Positions 9,251-17,691 of a stretch of DNA of 64,000 nt are shown here, piece after piece. Location: positions 1 through 64,000 of the forward strand of contig DASSEW010000022.1 in the NCBI GenBank assembly GCA_035695065.1, given 5' to 3'. The notes beneath the pieces are model-generated. The model was not told the origin of the DNA. It saw only the letters and a program-made list of their open reading frames with translations, and ran no database searches. Within the stretch, counting starts at the first letter, position 1. Every line of letters begins with the position of its first letter. Position numbers and translations under genes: made by a program. The DNA is from 66-474 sp035695065. Lineage in GTDB: Bacteria; Pseudomonadota; Gammaproteobacteria; Xanthomonadales; Rhodanobacteraceae.

Positions 9251-10189
9251 TCAGCGCGACCCGCGGTTGATGTGCACGTCACCGCTGAAGGTGTTGATCA
9301 CGATGTTGCCGTTGCCGCTGCCGATCTTCGCACCCAGGTGTTCGCCGGGACCGTGTTCGCTGCCGTAGGGCTTGCCGAAATCGCTGCGCAGGTCGCCGCT
9401 GAAGGTGTCGGCCTTGATCTGCGCGGAGGTGTTTCCGGGCAGGGTCAGGCGCACGTCGCCGCTCATGCTGTCGATCTTCCAACTTGCCGCAGGCGCCAGT
9501 GCCGCATCGAGCTGAAGCGTGCCCGATACGGTGCCGAGGGTCACCCGATCGAGGGCGTTGCCGCGCAACATCAGATCGCCCGACACGGTTTGCGCGGTGA
9601 GGTTGCCGTTGAGCGTGGTGGCCTGCACGTCACCGGAAACGGTCTGCACGTCCAGTCCGTTCGCCGAACCTTCCAGATCCACCTCGCCGCTGACGCTGTC
9701 CACCTTCACCGCGCCGGCGTGCACGTTCAGGTGCACGCGGCCGCTGACCGTGTTGACGCCGAGGCTGCGTCCGTCCACACCGGTCACGTCCACCGGCGCG
9801 CTGACCACGTGCACTTGCAGCGCGGCGGCATGCGGGACGTGGATGTCCAGAACGCTCGGTCCCATTGCATTGTCGCTGCTGAATCCGAACCAGTTGGACT
9901 TTGCCCCGGCCGGCTCGACGCGGATTTCCAGTGCGTGCGCGTCGCCGCTGATCTGCAGCGGCCTGGCGCCATCGCCGAGCGTGCCGTCCACCTGGATGCG
10001 ATTCTGGTTCCAGCCGGTGACGCGCACTTCGCCCTTGACGTTGCGGATCACGATCTGCGCATCCGGTGCGGCGTCGCGGCTCAGATGAAGCGGCGTGTCG
10101 GCGAACGCGGCGCTGCTGGCGAGCGCCGCGAACAGCGCGATCGCACCTGCACGGAAGCGGATGGGACGAGTGGTGGGCGTGCGGAACAT
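9251..10189 (-). CDS. Exported DUF4097 beta-repeat protein
   Basis: A 312-aa protein with a Sec signal peptide (hydrophobic AGAIALFAALASSAAFA, cleavage near residue 30). The mature part is a beta-rich repeat protein. The phrase (V/M/F)SG followed by a charged or small residue and V/L recurs eight times (TVSGRVHL, SVSGEVDL, TVSGDVQA, TVSGDLML, TVSGTLQL, SMSGDVRL, TFSGDLRS, TFSGDVHI), as in the DUF4097 family, which forms a right-handed beta-helix-like stack. No catalytic site is evident. AGGA lies upstream of the ATG. It is 24 bases downstream of the anti-sigma-like gene and probably shares its operon, so it may be an envelope component or sensor connected to that sigma factor. Confidence 0.85.
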   Translation of the reverse strand: MFRTPTTRPIRFRAGAIALFAALASSAAFADTPLHLSRDAAPDAQIVIRNVKGEVRVTGWNQNRIQVDGTLGDGARPLQISGDAHALEIRVEPAGAKSNWFGFSSDNAMGPSVLDIHVPHAAALQVHVVSAPVDVTGVDGRSLGVNTVSGRVHLNVHAGAVKVDSVSGEVDLEGSANGLDVQTVSGDVQATTLNGNLTAQTVSGDLMLRGNALDRVTLGTVSGTLQLDAALAPAASWKIDSMSGDVRLTLPGNTSAQIKADTFSGDLRSDFGKPYGSEHGPGEHLGAKIGSGNGNIVINTFSGDVHINRGSR

Positions 10190-10213
10190 GGTCGTGTCCT
10201 GGAAGGGAAGGCC

Positions 10214-10651
10214 TCAACCGGCGTCGGTTTCGAGCCGGCGCAGGCGTGATTGCTGGTGCTCGGTGCTCTGCAGCAAGCGTTGCAGGTAAGGCGAGTTCGG
10301 CGCGATTGCCAGGGCTTGTTGCAACTCGCCCTGTGCCGCGCGCAATTCCACTGCCGCGCCGCGCAGGCGCGGATCGCTGGGCTTCCAGCGCGCAGGGGTG
10401 TTCGCTGCCGCGGCGATTTGCGCGGGCGAGGCCGCCGGTTGCGACGAATGCAGCATCCGCACGCTGATCACGCCCACGATCACGGCGGCGCAGGCGAACG
10501 ATGCGGCGATGGCGAGCCATTGCATGCGCCGGTGGGGTGCACGCGATGGTGTTTCGATGCGCGCGGCAATGCCTGCCCACAGGTCGCGTTGCGGCTCGAC
10601 CGGCTGCGCCAATGCGCGCAGTTTCTGGCGATCTTCAAAGTGCAGGTTCAT
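10214..10651 (-). CDS. Anti-sigma-factor-like single-pass membrane protein
   Basis: A 145-aa protein starting at the ATG at 10651, inside the end of the sigma factor gene (17-base overlap, translational coupling). Residues 1-35 (DRQKLRALAQPVEPQRDLWAGI) form a soluble N-terminal segment. One transmembrane helix follows (WLAIAASFACAAVIVGVIS, about 45-65), then a 75-residue periplasmic tail rich in Ala, Gln and Leu that probably forms a helical hairpin. The position directly after an ECF sigma gene, the topology and the overlap all fit an anti-sigma factor. A zinc-binding HxxxCxxC motif is absent, so it would be a non-zinc type. The family name is unknown to me. Confidence 0.7.
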   Translation of the reverse strand: MNLHFEDRQKLRALAQPVEPQRDLWAGIAARIETPSRAPHRRMQWLAIAASFACAAVIVGVISVRMLHSSQPAASPAQIAAAANTPARWKPSDPRLRGAAVELRAAQGELQQALAIAPNSPYLQRLLQSTEHQQSRLRRLETDAG

Positions 10652-11258
10652 CTTTGACTCCGAGCGCGCGACGCAACAATCGCCGCGCGCGATGCAATTG
10701 CGCTTTCGACGAGCCCACCGCCATCTGCAATTCGGCGGCGATCTCCTCGTGCTTCCAGCCTTCGATGTCGTGCAGGACCAGCACCGCGCGCGTGCGCGGC
10801 GACAGCGACGAAACCGCGCGTTCCAGCTCCTCGCGCTCGGCCGGGCAGAACGGCTGCGCGCCAGGTTCGGGCAGCGCGTCTTCCTCAAGGCCTTGTTCGA
10901 CCGGATCGTGCTTCAGCGAACGCAGGTCCATGAGCGCGGTGTTGATGGCGAGGCGATAGAGCCAGGTGCCGAACGCGCTTTCGAAACGGAAGCCGGGCAG
11001 CTTCTGCCAGGCGCGCACGAAGGCTTCCTGGGTCAGTTCCTCGGCGCGCGCATGACTGCCGCCGACGAGACGCAGGATCGCGCCGTGGATGCGGCCGACA
11101 TGCTTGCGGTAAAGCTTTTCGAAGGCGCGGCTGTCGCCGGCGGAGGCATCACGCGCCAGCCGGACGTCCTCGTCGGCCGGAGCACGGCTGGCGAGTTCGA
11201 CCATGGGCGCGCCGCGCGCAGACTGCATGGGAGTTCCGAGGGCAAGGCAGGCATCCAT
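10635..11258 (-). CDS. ECF-type RNA polymerase sigma factor
   Basis: A 207-aa sigma-70 family protein. Region 2 is FEKLYRKHVGRIHGAILRLVGG through ELTQEAFVRAWQKLPGFRFESAFGTWLYRLAINTALMDLR. Region 4 is LERAVSSLSPRTRAVLVLHDIEGWKHEEIAAELQMAVGSSKAQLHRARRLLRRAL, with a clear helix-turn-helix. There is no region 1.1 or 3, so it is a group 4 factor. In-frame ATGs also occur at 11228 and 11204; none has a strong ribosome binding site, so the first 18 residues are uncertain. It heads a unit with the anti-sigma-like and DUF4097 genes, suggesting an envelope stress regulon. Confidence 0.93.
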   Translation of the reverse strand: MDACLALGTPMQSARGAPMVELASRAPADEDVRLARDASAGDSRAFEKLYRKHVGRIHGAILRLVGGSHARAEELTQEAFVRAWQKLPGFRFESAFGTWLYRLAINTALMDLRSLKHDPVEQGLEEDALPEPGAQPFCPAEREELERAVSSLSPRTRAVLVLHDIEGWKHEEIAAELQMAVGSSKAQLHRARRLLRRALGVKDEPAL

Positions 11259-11346
11259 CTTGGCAGATTGGATGCGCGGATGCGGCAGAAGGTTTACCCC
11301 TCCCGCCGCACCCGCGCCTGGACCGCTCCGGGCAGGAGAGTGGAAC

Positions 11347-13161
11347 TTACGACACCGCCGCGGCCTTGCGGGCCGGTTCCGCGGATTCGCCCGACTCCTG
11401 CTTCAACGCCTCGGCCACACGCTGCTGCTCGGCGCGCAGCTTCTCCGGCAGATGCGTGCCGTAGCCGTCGAGGTACTCGCCGATGGCGGCCAGCTCCGCC
11501 TGCCAGCCCTGCGCGTCGAAATCGAGCAGGGTGTCCAGCGCGTCGTCGGCCATGTGCAGGCCTTCGGTGTTGAGGTCGTCCGCGTTCGGCAGCAGGCCGA
11601 TCGGCGTTTCGACCGCGCCCACTTCGCCGTTGACGCGCTTCAGCATCCACTCCAGCACGCGCAGGTTGTCGCCGAAACCGGGCCACAGGAACTTGCCGTC
11701 GGCGCCCTTGCGGAACCAGTTGACGTGGAAGATCTTCGGCAGCTGCGCGTTCGGCTGGTCGAACGACAGCCAGTGTGCGAAATAGTCGCCGAAGTTGTAG
11801 CCGCAGAAAGGCTTCATCGCCATCGGGTCGCGGCGAATCCTGCTGCCGACGTCCACCGCTGCGGCGGTGGTTTCGGAAGCCATGCCCGCGCCGACCAGCA
11901 CGCCGTGCGTCCAGTCGCGCGCTTCGAACACCAGCGGCACCAGCGACTCGCGGCGGCCGCCGAACACGATCGCGCTGATCGGCACGCCTTCTGGATTCTC
12001 CGCTTCCGGCGACCAGCTGGGGCATTGCGTGGCGCGCACGGTGAAACGCGAATTCGGATGCGCGGCGGGACCGTTCTTCCCGCTCTTATCCGATGCGTCG
12101 TAATCGCGACCCTGCCAATCCTTGACCGGCTTGCGGTCGTCCAGGCCTTCCCACCACGGGTCGTTGTCGGCGGTGACCGCGACATTGGTGAAGATCGCAT
12201 CGTGGTCGAGCATCTTCAGCGCGTTCGGGTTGGTCTTGTTGGACGTGCCCGGCGCCACGCCGAAGTAACCGGCTTCCGGATTGATCGCATACAGGCGGCC
12301 ATCCTTGCCCGGCGTCATCCAGCAGATGTCGTCGCCGACCGTCCAGATTTTCCAGCCGTCGCGGCGGTAGCCTTCGGGCGGAATCAGCATGGCGAGGTTG
12401 GTCTTGCCGCAGGCGGAAGGGAATGCGGCGGCGACGTATTTGATGTCGCCGTGCGGGTTCTCGATGCCGACGATCAGCATGTGCTCGGCCAGCCAGCCTT
12501 CCGAGCGCGCCTGGAAACTGGCGATGCGCAGCGCGTGGCACTTCTTTCCGAGCAGCGCGTTGCCGCCGTAGCCGGAACCGTACGACTTGATCGACAGCTC
12601 TTCCGGGAAATGCATGATGAAGCGGCGCTCGGGATCGAGTTCGCCGATCGAATGCTGGCCCTTGACGAAGCGGCCTTCGCGCTCGATGCGTTCCAGCGCC
12701 GCGGTGCCCATGCGCGTCATGATCCGCATGTTGGCGACCACGTACGGCGAGTCGGTGATCTCCACGCCGCAGCGCGAGATCGGCGAACCCAGCGGGCCCA
12801 TGCAGTAGGGGATCACGTACATCGTGCGCCCCTTCATGCAGCCGTCGAACAGTGCATCGATTTTTGCGTGCGCTGCAGCGGGATCCATCCAGTTGTTGTT
12901 GGGGCCGGCGTCTTCCTTGTTCCTGGTGCAGATCAGCGTCAGCTTTTCGACCCGGGCGACGTCGCTGGGTGCCGAACGATGCAAAGTGCAACCGGGGTGT
13001 GTCTGCTGGTTCAGTTCCAGCAGGTCGCCGTTCTTCAGCATCAGCTCGGTGAGCTGGCGCGCCTCGGCGTCGGAGCCGTCACACCAATGGACGTGGTCCG
13101 GGCGGGTTCGCTGGGCGACTTCGTCCACCCATCGGTTCAGCGCATCCAGTTTGCTTGCCAT
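11347..13161 (-). CDS. pckG: Phosphoenolpyruvate carboxykinase (GTP)
   Basis: 604 aa, the usual length of the GTP-dependent enzyme, which converts oxaloacetate and GTP to phosphoenolpyruvate, CO2 and GDP in gluconeogenesis. The kinase-1 loop with the reactive cysteine is visible (FPSACGKTNLAML), as are GCTLHRSAPSDVARVE, YVIPYCMGPLGSP, GGNALLGKKCHALRIAS and FGGRRESLVPLVFEA. The start is the ATG at 13161 (MASKLDALNRW) because AGGAGA lies directly upstream; the open frame continues further but without support. It stands alone between the sigma operon and a repeat element. Confidence 0.97.
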   Translation of the reverse strand: MASKLDALNRWVDEVAQRTRPDHVHWCDGSDAEARQLTELMLKNGDLLELNQQTHPGCTLHRSAPSDVARVEKLTLICTRNKEDAGPNNNWMDPAAAHAKIDALFDGCMKGRTMYVIPYCMGPLGSPISRCGVEITDSPYVVANMRIMTRMGTAALERIEREGRFVKGQHSIGELDPERRFIMHFPEELSIKSYGSGYGGNALLGKKCHALRIASFQARSEGWLAEHMLIVGIENPHGDIKYVAAAFPSACGKTNLAMLIPPEGYRRDGWKIWTVGDDICWMTPGKDGRLYAINPEAGYFGVAPGTSNKTNPNALKMLDHDAIFTNVAVTADNDPWWEGLDDRKPVKDWQGRDYDASDKSGKNGPAAHPNSRFTVRATQCPSWSPEAENPEGVPISAIVFGGRRESLVPLVFEARDWTHGVLVGAGMASETTAAAVDVGSRIRRDPMAMKPFCGYNFGDYFAHWLSFDQPNAQLPKIFHVNWFRKGADGKFLWPGFGDNLRVLEWMLKRVNGEVGAVETPIGLLPNADDLNTEGLHMADDALDTLLDFDAQGWQAELAAIGEYLDGYGTHLPEKLRAEQQRVAEALKQESGESAEPARKAAAVS

Positions 13162-13290
13162 GTCTCCTCGCCCGCATATAGAAAAAGGATAGAAAGTTAC
13201 GGTAGCCCCGGCGGCAGGTGAATGCAAGGAAGGCGAGAGGCGGGAGACGAGAAGCGTAGGAGCCTGCATGTAAACGACCAACCTATGATC

Positions 13291-13411
13291 CGTCATTCCG
13301 GGGCCGTTTTCCGACTTCGGAAAACGGAACCCGGAATCTGCTTCCGAATTCCGGGCGAAGAGCAGATTCCGGGTCCTGTCCGGACTTCGTCCGAACAGCC
13401 CCGGAATGACG
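13291..13411. repeat. Multi-hairpin intergenic element with 14-bp inverted ends
   Basis: The ends are perfect inverted repeats: CGTCATTCCGGGGC at 13291-13304 and its complement at 13398-13411. Inside are further palindromes: CCGTTTTCCGA/TCGGAAAACGG at about 13304-13327, ACCCGGAATCTGCT with AGCAGATTCCGGGT flanking a central palindrome, and CGGAC-TTC-GTCCG. The whole can fold as a cruciform or multi-branched RNA. It lies upstream of pckG and downstream of the tetR gene. I interpret it as a non-autonomous palindromic repeat of the REP/BIME kind. There is no ORF or transposase. Confidence 0.75.
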
Positions 13412-13439
13412 ATGTTCGTCTAGTATCGCTTCGGGCCGG

Positions 13440-14033
13440 TTATTCAGGAACCAGCGTCGCGATCACGTGTTCGACATAGGCGTCGAACTGCTCCTGAGTC
13501 AGGCGCGGCAGGTCGGGGATCAGGCTGAGTTGCAGGAACCCGACGTAGGCTGCATAGGCCAGCCGCGCGCGATGCGCGGCATCGCTCTTGTTCATCCCCG
13601 CCTGGCGATAAGCCTGGTTGAGGAATTCCACGCGCCGCTGCGCCACGCGGCCCATCACCTGCGCGACGGAGGGTTGGTCCAGCGCCTGCAGGAACGCTGC
13701 GTAGACCTTGTGCGGTCGGGCTTCGCGTGCCACGCGGTGGAACAGCTCGCGCAGTCGCGCGCGCGGCTCCTCGATGGAAGCGACATGGTTCTGCAATTGA
13801 TGTTCGTCGTGCGCTTCCCAGCGAGCGAGCGCCGCTTTCAGCAGCGCCTCGCGGGTGCGGAAGTGCCAGTAGAAGCTGCCCTTGGTGACGCCGAGGCGGC
13901 GCGCCAGCGCTTCCACCGCGAGTGCGTTCACACCTTCCTCGGCGACCATGTCCAGGGCGCCGTTTTCCCAATCCTCGGCGGACAGACGATTGCGTTCGTT
14001 ACGCGACGACATCGGCGGCATCTTCGAATCCAT
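13440..14033 (-). CDS. TetR-family transcriptional regulator
   Basis: A 197-aa regulator from the ATG at 14033; ATGs at 14021 and 14012 are alternatives. The N-terminal DNA-binding domain is clear: ALDMVAEEGVNALAVEALARRLGVTKGSFYWHFRTREALLKAAL, the canonical TetR helix-turn-helix ending in the SFYWHF recognition helix. The C-terminal ligand domain is diverged. It is divergent from an alpha/beta hydrolase-fadE operon, and a 20-bp palindrome lies in the shared control region, so it probably represses that operon and itself. An acyl-CoA or fatty-acid ligand is an inference from the regulated genes. Confidence 0.92.
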   Translation of the reverse strand: MDSKMPPMSSRNERNRLSAEDWENGALDMVAEEGVNALAVEALARRLGVTKGSFYWHFRTREALLKAALARWEAHDEHQLQNHVASIEEPRARLRELFHRVAREARPHKVYAAFLQALDQPSVAQVMGRVAQRRVEFLNQAYRQAGMNKSDAAHRARLAYAAYVGFLQLSLIPDLPRLTQEQFDAYVEHVIATLVPE

Positions 14034-14086
14034 ACGCTGAAGCGCATAGCGAGCGCCATGCCAAGGGTGCGCCGCTGCCGAGGTAG

Positions 14087-14115
14087 TTGACAAGCTATTA
14101 CAATACCATTACCAT
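14087..14115 (+). promoter_or_regulatory. Predicted sigma-70 promoter of the hydrolase-fadE operon
   Basis: A consensus -35 TTGACA at 14087-14092 is followed after 17 bases by TACCAT at 14110-14115 (4 of 6 match to TATAAT). The predicted start, near 14122, lies inside the adjacent palindrome and just ahead of the chosen start codon. Confidence 0.6.
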
Positions 14116-14130
14116 ACGTATGCGTATGGT
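14111..14130. promoter_or_regulatory. Candidate TetR operator
   Basis: ACCATACGTATGCGTATGGT has perfect 8-bp inverted arms around TATG. It covers the predicted -10 element and transcription start of the hydrolase-fadE operon and lies between the two divergent genes. Its size and position fit a TetR dimer site. The link is inferred from position only. Confidence 0.65.
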
Positions 14131-14134
14131 GGCC

Positions 14135-15031
14135 ATGCCAACACAAGTGGCAAGCGACGTGTGCTTGTTCCAAAGCGCCGACGGATTGTCGTTGGCGTTG
14201 GAAACGCGCGGCGCGCGCGCGGCAGCACCGGTGTTGTTCGCGCATGGCTTCGGACAGACGCGCCAGGCCTGGACGCGCAGCGCGCAGGCGCTCGCCGCGG
14301 CAGGTTTCCGCACCATCACCGCCGACATGCGCGGACACGGCGAGAGCGGTCGCCTCGCGAGTGGCGATTACCATCTGGAACAATTCCTCGACGATCTGCT
14401 GCGCGTCGCGCGTTCGCTCGACCAGGCACCCGTGCTGGTCGGCGCCTCGATGGGCGGCCTGCTCGGGCTCGCGCTGGCCGGCGAAGTTTCGCCGCCGCCG
14501 TTCCGTGCATTGATACTTGTTGACATTACCCCGCGCTGGGAATCGGCCGGCGTTGCGCGCATGCTCGGCTTCATGCGCGCGCATCCGCACGGGTTCGCCG
14601 ACTATGACGAAGCGATCGCGGCGATCGCGGCGTACCTGCCGCACCGTACACAGCAGAAGCGCCAGCACGAACTCGAACCGCTGTTGCGCCCGGGCGACGA
14701 CGGCCGCCTGCGCTGGCACTGGGATCCTGCGCTGCTGGAAACCGTCGCGCACGAAGGCGAGCGTTACCAGCCGCGCCTGCTCGAGGCCGCGCGCAGGATC
14801 GAAGTTCCGGTGTTGCTGATATCGGGCGGACGTTCCGACGTGGTCTCGCGCGACACGATTTCAGAATTCATGCAATTGCTGCCGCACGCGCAGCATGTTC
14901 GATTGCCCCAAGCGACGCACATGCTGGCCGGCGATGCCAACGACGCGTTTACCGAAACGATCCAGACTTTCATCCGGTCGCTGCCGAACGGCGGCGGTTC
15001 CATGAGGCAAACACCATGCACGTCTTCCTGA
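14135..15031 (+). CDS. Alpha/beta hydrolase
   Basis: About 298 aa with the alpha/beta hydrolase fold: oxyanion strand VLFAHGFGQTRQAW, DMRGHGESGR, nucleophile elbow GASMGG, acid in ISGGRSDVVS and catalytic His in QATHMLAGD. The start is uncertain. The ATG at 14135 (MPTQVASDV) lies just past the predicted operator; ATGs at 14126 and 14120 are inside it. It overlaps fadE by 16 bases, so it is probably an esterase or thioesterase-like partner acting on acyl chains, under control of the divergent TetR protein. The substrate cannot be told. Confidence 0.88.
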   Translation: MPTQVASDVCLFQSADGLSLALETRGARAAAPVLFAHGFGQTRQAWTRSAQALAAAGFRTITADMRGHGESGRLASGDYHLEQFLDDLLRVARSLDQAPVLVGASMGGLLGLALAGEVSPPPFRALILVDITPRWESAGVARMLGFMRAHPHGFADYDEAIAAIAAYLPHRTQQKRQHELEPLLRPGDDGRLRWHWDPALLETVAHEGERYQPRLLEAARRIEVPVLLISGGRSDVVSRDTISEFMQLLPHAQHVRLPQATHMLAGDANDAFTETIQTFIRSLPNGGGSMRQTPCTSS

Positions 15032-17490
15032 TCATCCTCGCCGCGCTGGTCGTCACCGGCGCCTGTGCCTACTTCCGCAGCCGGCTGTGGTTGTGGACGC
15101 TGCTCGCGATCGCCGCGATCCTCGGTGTCGGCCTCGCCCTGCACGCGCCGCGCGCGACCTGGATCGTGCTGGGCATCTTCGTGGTGCTGTTCGCGCTGCC
15201 GTTGAACTTCATTCCGCTGCGGCGCGCATTGATTTCCCGCCCGCTGCTGAACGTGTTCCGCCGCGTGTTGCCCAAGTTGTCGGAAACCGAGCAGGTCGCG
15301 CTGGACGCCGGCACGGTCGGTTTCGAAGGCGAGCTGTTCGCCGGCAAGCCGGACTGGTCGCAGCTGCTCTCGCAACCCAGACCGCAATTGAGCGCGGAAG
15401 AGCAGGCATTCCTGGACGGACCGTGCGAACAACTGTGCCGCATGGTGGACGACTGGCAGATCACGCACGAGCTGGCCGATCTCCCGCCGCAGATCTGGGA
15501 ATTCGTCAAGCGCGAGAAATTCTTCGGCATGATCATCCCGAAGCGCTACGGCGGCCTGGAGTTCTCCGCGCTGGCGCATTCGGCGGTACTGCAGAAGCTC
15601 GCCAGCATCTCCACCACGCTCGCTTCCAATGTGTCGGTGCCGAATTCGCTCGGCCCCGCGGAACTGCTGCTGCGCTACGGTTCCGATGAGCAGAAGAACC
15701 ATTACCTGCCGCGACTCGCTGACGGCCGAGAGATTCCCTGCTTCGCGCTGACCGGCCCCTACGCGGGTTCGGATGCGACCTCGATCCCCGACTTCGGGAT
15801 CGTCTGCAAGCAGGCGGTCAACGGCGTCGAGACGCTCGGCATGAAGCTGACTTTCGACAAGCGCTACATCACGCTGGCGCCGGTCGCGACGATCATCGGA
15901 CTCGCGTTCCGTCTGTACGATCCCGAGCACCTGCTGGGCGACAAGGACGATCTGGGCATCACGCTCGCGCTGATTCCGCGCGAAACGCAGGGTCTGCAGA
16001 TCGGCCGCCGCCACTTCCCGCTCAACATTCCGTTCCAGAACGGTCCGCTCCATGGAAAGGACGTGTTCGTGCCGCTGAGCACATTGATCGGGGGCCCGCA
16101 TATGGCCGGCGAAGGCTGGCGGATGCTGGTGGAATGCCTGTCGGTCGGGCGCGCGATTTCGCTGCCGTCCAACGCGACCGGCTTCGTGCGCATGGCGGTG
16201 GCATCCACCGGTGCGTACGCGCGCATCCGCAAGCAGTTCGGGCTGGCGATCGCGCGCTTCGAAGGCGTGCAGGACGCGCTGGCGCGCATCGGCGGACATG
16301 CCTACGCGATTGCCGCGCTGTCCCGCGCATCAGCCGCGGCGGTGGATCGCGGCGAGAAGCCGGCGGTGCCTTCGACCATCGCGAAGTACCACGCCACCGA
16401 ACTCGGCCGCGAGGTGGTCAAGGACGCGATGGACGTGCACGGCGGCAAGGCCATCCAGCTCGGCCCCAACAATTACATGGGCCGCAACTGGGAAGGTGCG
16501 CCGATCCCGATCACGGTGGAAGGCGCCAACATCATGACCCGCAGCCTGATGATCTTCGGGCAGGGCGCGATCCGCTGTCATCCGTGGGTACTGAAGGAAA
16601 TGCACGCCGCGCGCAATCCCGATCGCGCGCAGGGCCTGCGCGAATTCGATGCTGCGCTGTTCGGGCACCTGGGCTTCGGCATTTCCAATGCGACCCGCAG
16701 CTTCGTGCTGGGACTCGCCTTCGGCAAGCTCGGCGTGGTGCCGGGCGATGCGTACACGCGCCGCTACTACCGCAAGCTCGATCGCTACGCTGCGGCGCTG
16801 GCACTGGTCGCCGACACCGCGATGGGCGTGCTCGGCGGCAAGCTGAAGTTCAAGGAGAAGCTGTCGGCGCGGCTGGGCGATGTGTTGTCGTATCTCTACA
16901 TCGCTTCGGCGATGCTGAAGCGCTACGAGGACGAGGGCCGGCCGGAGGTCGAGCGTCCGCTGCTGGCGTGGGCTTTCCATCAATCCATCTGGAATATCCA
17001 GATGGCGATCGATGGCGTGATCCGCAATTTCCCGGTGCGTCCGGTCGCGTGGCTGCTGCGCGTCCTGGTGTTCCCGTTCGGCCGCCGCGAAGTGCCGCCG
17101 TCCGATCGCCTCGGCCGGCGCGTGGCCGCACTGATCACCTCGCCCAATGCGGCGCGCGATGCGTTGTTGCGGGGAATGTATCTCACGCCCGCAGCGAACA
17201 ATCCGGTCGGGCGCATGCACGCGCTGCTGCCGGAAGTAGTGGCGGCGGAGCCGGTCGAGCGCAAATTCCTCAAGTTCCTGAAGGGCGGGGCGATCAGGTC
17301 GCACGACTACTTCGAGCAATTGCGCGAGGCGCAAGCGGCCGGTGCGATCAGTGAAACTGAACGCGTGCAACTGGAACACCTGCGCCGCGCCACGGCGGAA
17401 TTCATCAATGTGGACGATTTCGATCCGGAAGAGTTGAAAGCGGCAGTGATACGCGGCGAGGAGTCGCCGCGGTCGCTGCATGTGGCGTAG
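15016..17490 (+). CDS. fadE: Acyl-CoA dehydrogenase FadE
   Basis: 824 aa, the length of the large FadE-type enzyme that catalyses the first step of beta-oxidation (acyl-CoA to trans-2-enoyl-CoA, FAD-dependent). Two N-terminal hydrophobic segments (MHVFLIILAALVVTGACAY and ATWIVLGIFVVLFALPL) indicate membrane association. The core shows FFGMIIPKRYGGLEFSALAHS, CFALTGPYAGSDATSIPD, AIARFEGVQDALARIGGHAY, VKDAMDVHGGKAIQLGP and the catalytic-site region NYMGRNWEGAPIPITVEGANIMTR. A C-terminal extension of about 300 residues is typical of the family. The TAG stop lies inside a palindromic repeat element. Confidence 0.96.
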   Translation: MHVFLIILAALVVTGACAYFRSRLWLWTLLAIAAILGVGLALHAPRATWIVLGIFVVLFALPLNFIPLRRALISRPLLNVFRRVLPKLSETEQVALDAGTVGFEGELFAGKPDWSQLLSQPRPQLSAEEQAFLDGPCEQLCRMVDDWQITHELADLPPQIWEFVKREKFFGMIIPKRYGGLEFSALAHSAVLQKLASISTTLASNVSVPNSLGPAELLLRYGSDEQKNHYLPRLADGREIPCFALTGPYAGSDATSIPDFGIVCKQAVNGVETLGMKLTFDKRYITLAPVATIIGLAFRLYDPEHLLGDKDDLGITLALIPRETQGLQIGRRHFPLNIPFQNGPLHGKDVFVPLSTLIGGPHMAGEGWRMLVECLSVGRAISLPSNATGFVRMAVASTGAYARIRKQFGLAIARFEGVQDALARIGGHAYAIAALSRASAAAVDRGEKPAVPSTIAKYHATELGREVVKDAMDVHGGKAIQLGPNNYMGRNWEGAPIPITVEGANIMTRSLMIFGQGAIRCHPWVLKEMHAARNPDRAQGLREFDAALFGHLGFGISNATRSFVLGLAFGKLGVVPGDAYTRRYYRKLDRYAAALALVADTAMGVLGGKLKFKEKLSARLGDVLSYLYIASAMLKRYEDEGRPEVERPLLAWAFHQSIWNIQMAIDGVIRNFPVRPVAWLLRVLVFPFGRREVPPSDRLGRRVAALITSPNAARDALLRGMYLTPAANNPVGRMHALLPEVVAAEPVERKFLKFLKGGAIRSHDYFEQLREAQAAGAISETERVQLEHLRRATAEFINVDDFDPEELKAAVIRGEESPRSLHVA

Positions 17491-17545
17491 GGCGGACACC
17501 GTCCGCCGATTGAACCTCACGCCGGCGGGCAATGCCCGCCCTACG
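17486..17545. repeat. GTAGGGCGG palindromic repeat, copy A
   Basis: CGTAGGGCGG at 17486-17495 and its complement CCGCCCTACG at 17536-17545 enclose two hairpins, GGCGGAC-ACC-GTCCGCC and GGCGGGC-AAT-GCCCGCC. The element provides the TAG stop codon of fadE. Related copies lie at 17594-17617, 19339-19388 and 21983-22046, always between genes. Confidence 0.85.
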
Positions 17546-17585
17546 TCACCATCGCGCTTGCGGGCTCGCGTGTGGCCGCGCTCAT

Positions 17586-17617
17586 TGCATGTGGCGTAGG
17601 GCGGACACCGTCCGCCG
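17586..17617. repeat. GTAGGGCGG repeat, partial copy B with duplicated fadE tail
   Basis: Thirty-two bases (TGCATGTGGCGTAGGGCGGA at the left, GTCCGCCG at the right) are identical to 17477-17508. The match includes the last 14 bases of fadE (codons for HVA plus the stop), so copy B looks like a tandem duplication that carried along the end of the coding sequence. The rest of the gap to 17691 holds nothing recognisable. Confidence 0.85.
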
Positions 17618-17691
17618 GTTCGAACCCAAGCTTCTGGTCTTGATCTCGCGAAAGAATCTGGTATTCGTCGTGGCCCCGCTTCGAGCAGCAA

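Noticed and set aside
14764..16299. Minus-strand 511-codon frame opposite fadE
   Set aside because: It is the complement of strongly biased GC-rich codons of fadE and gives a His/Arg/Gln-rich product without a domain.
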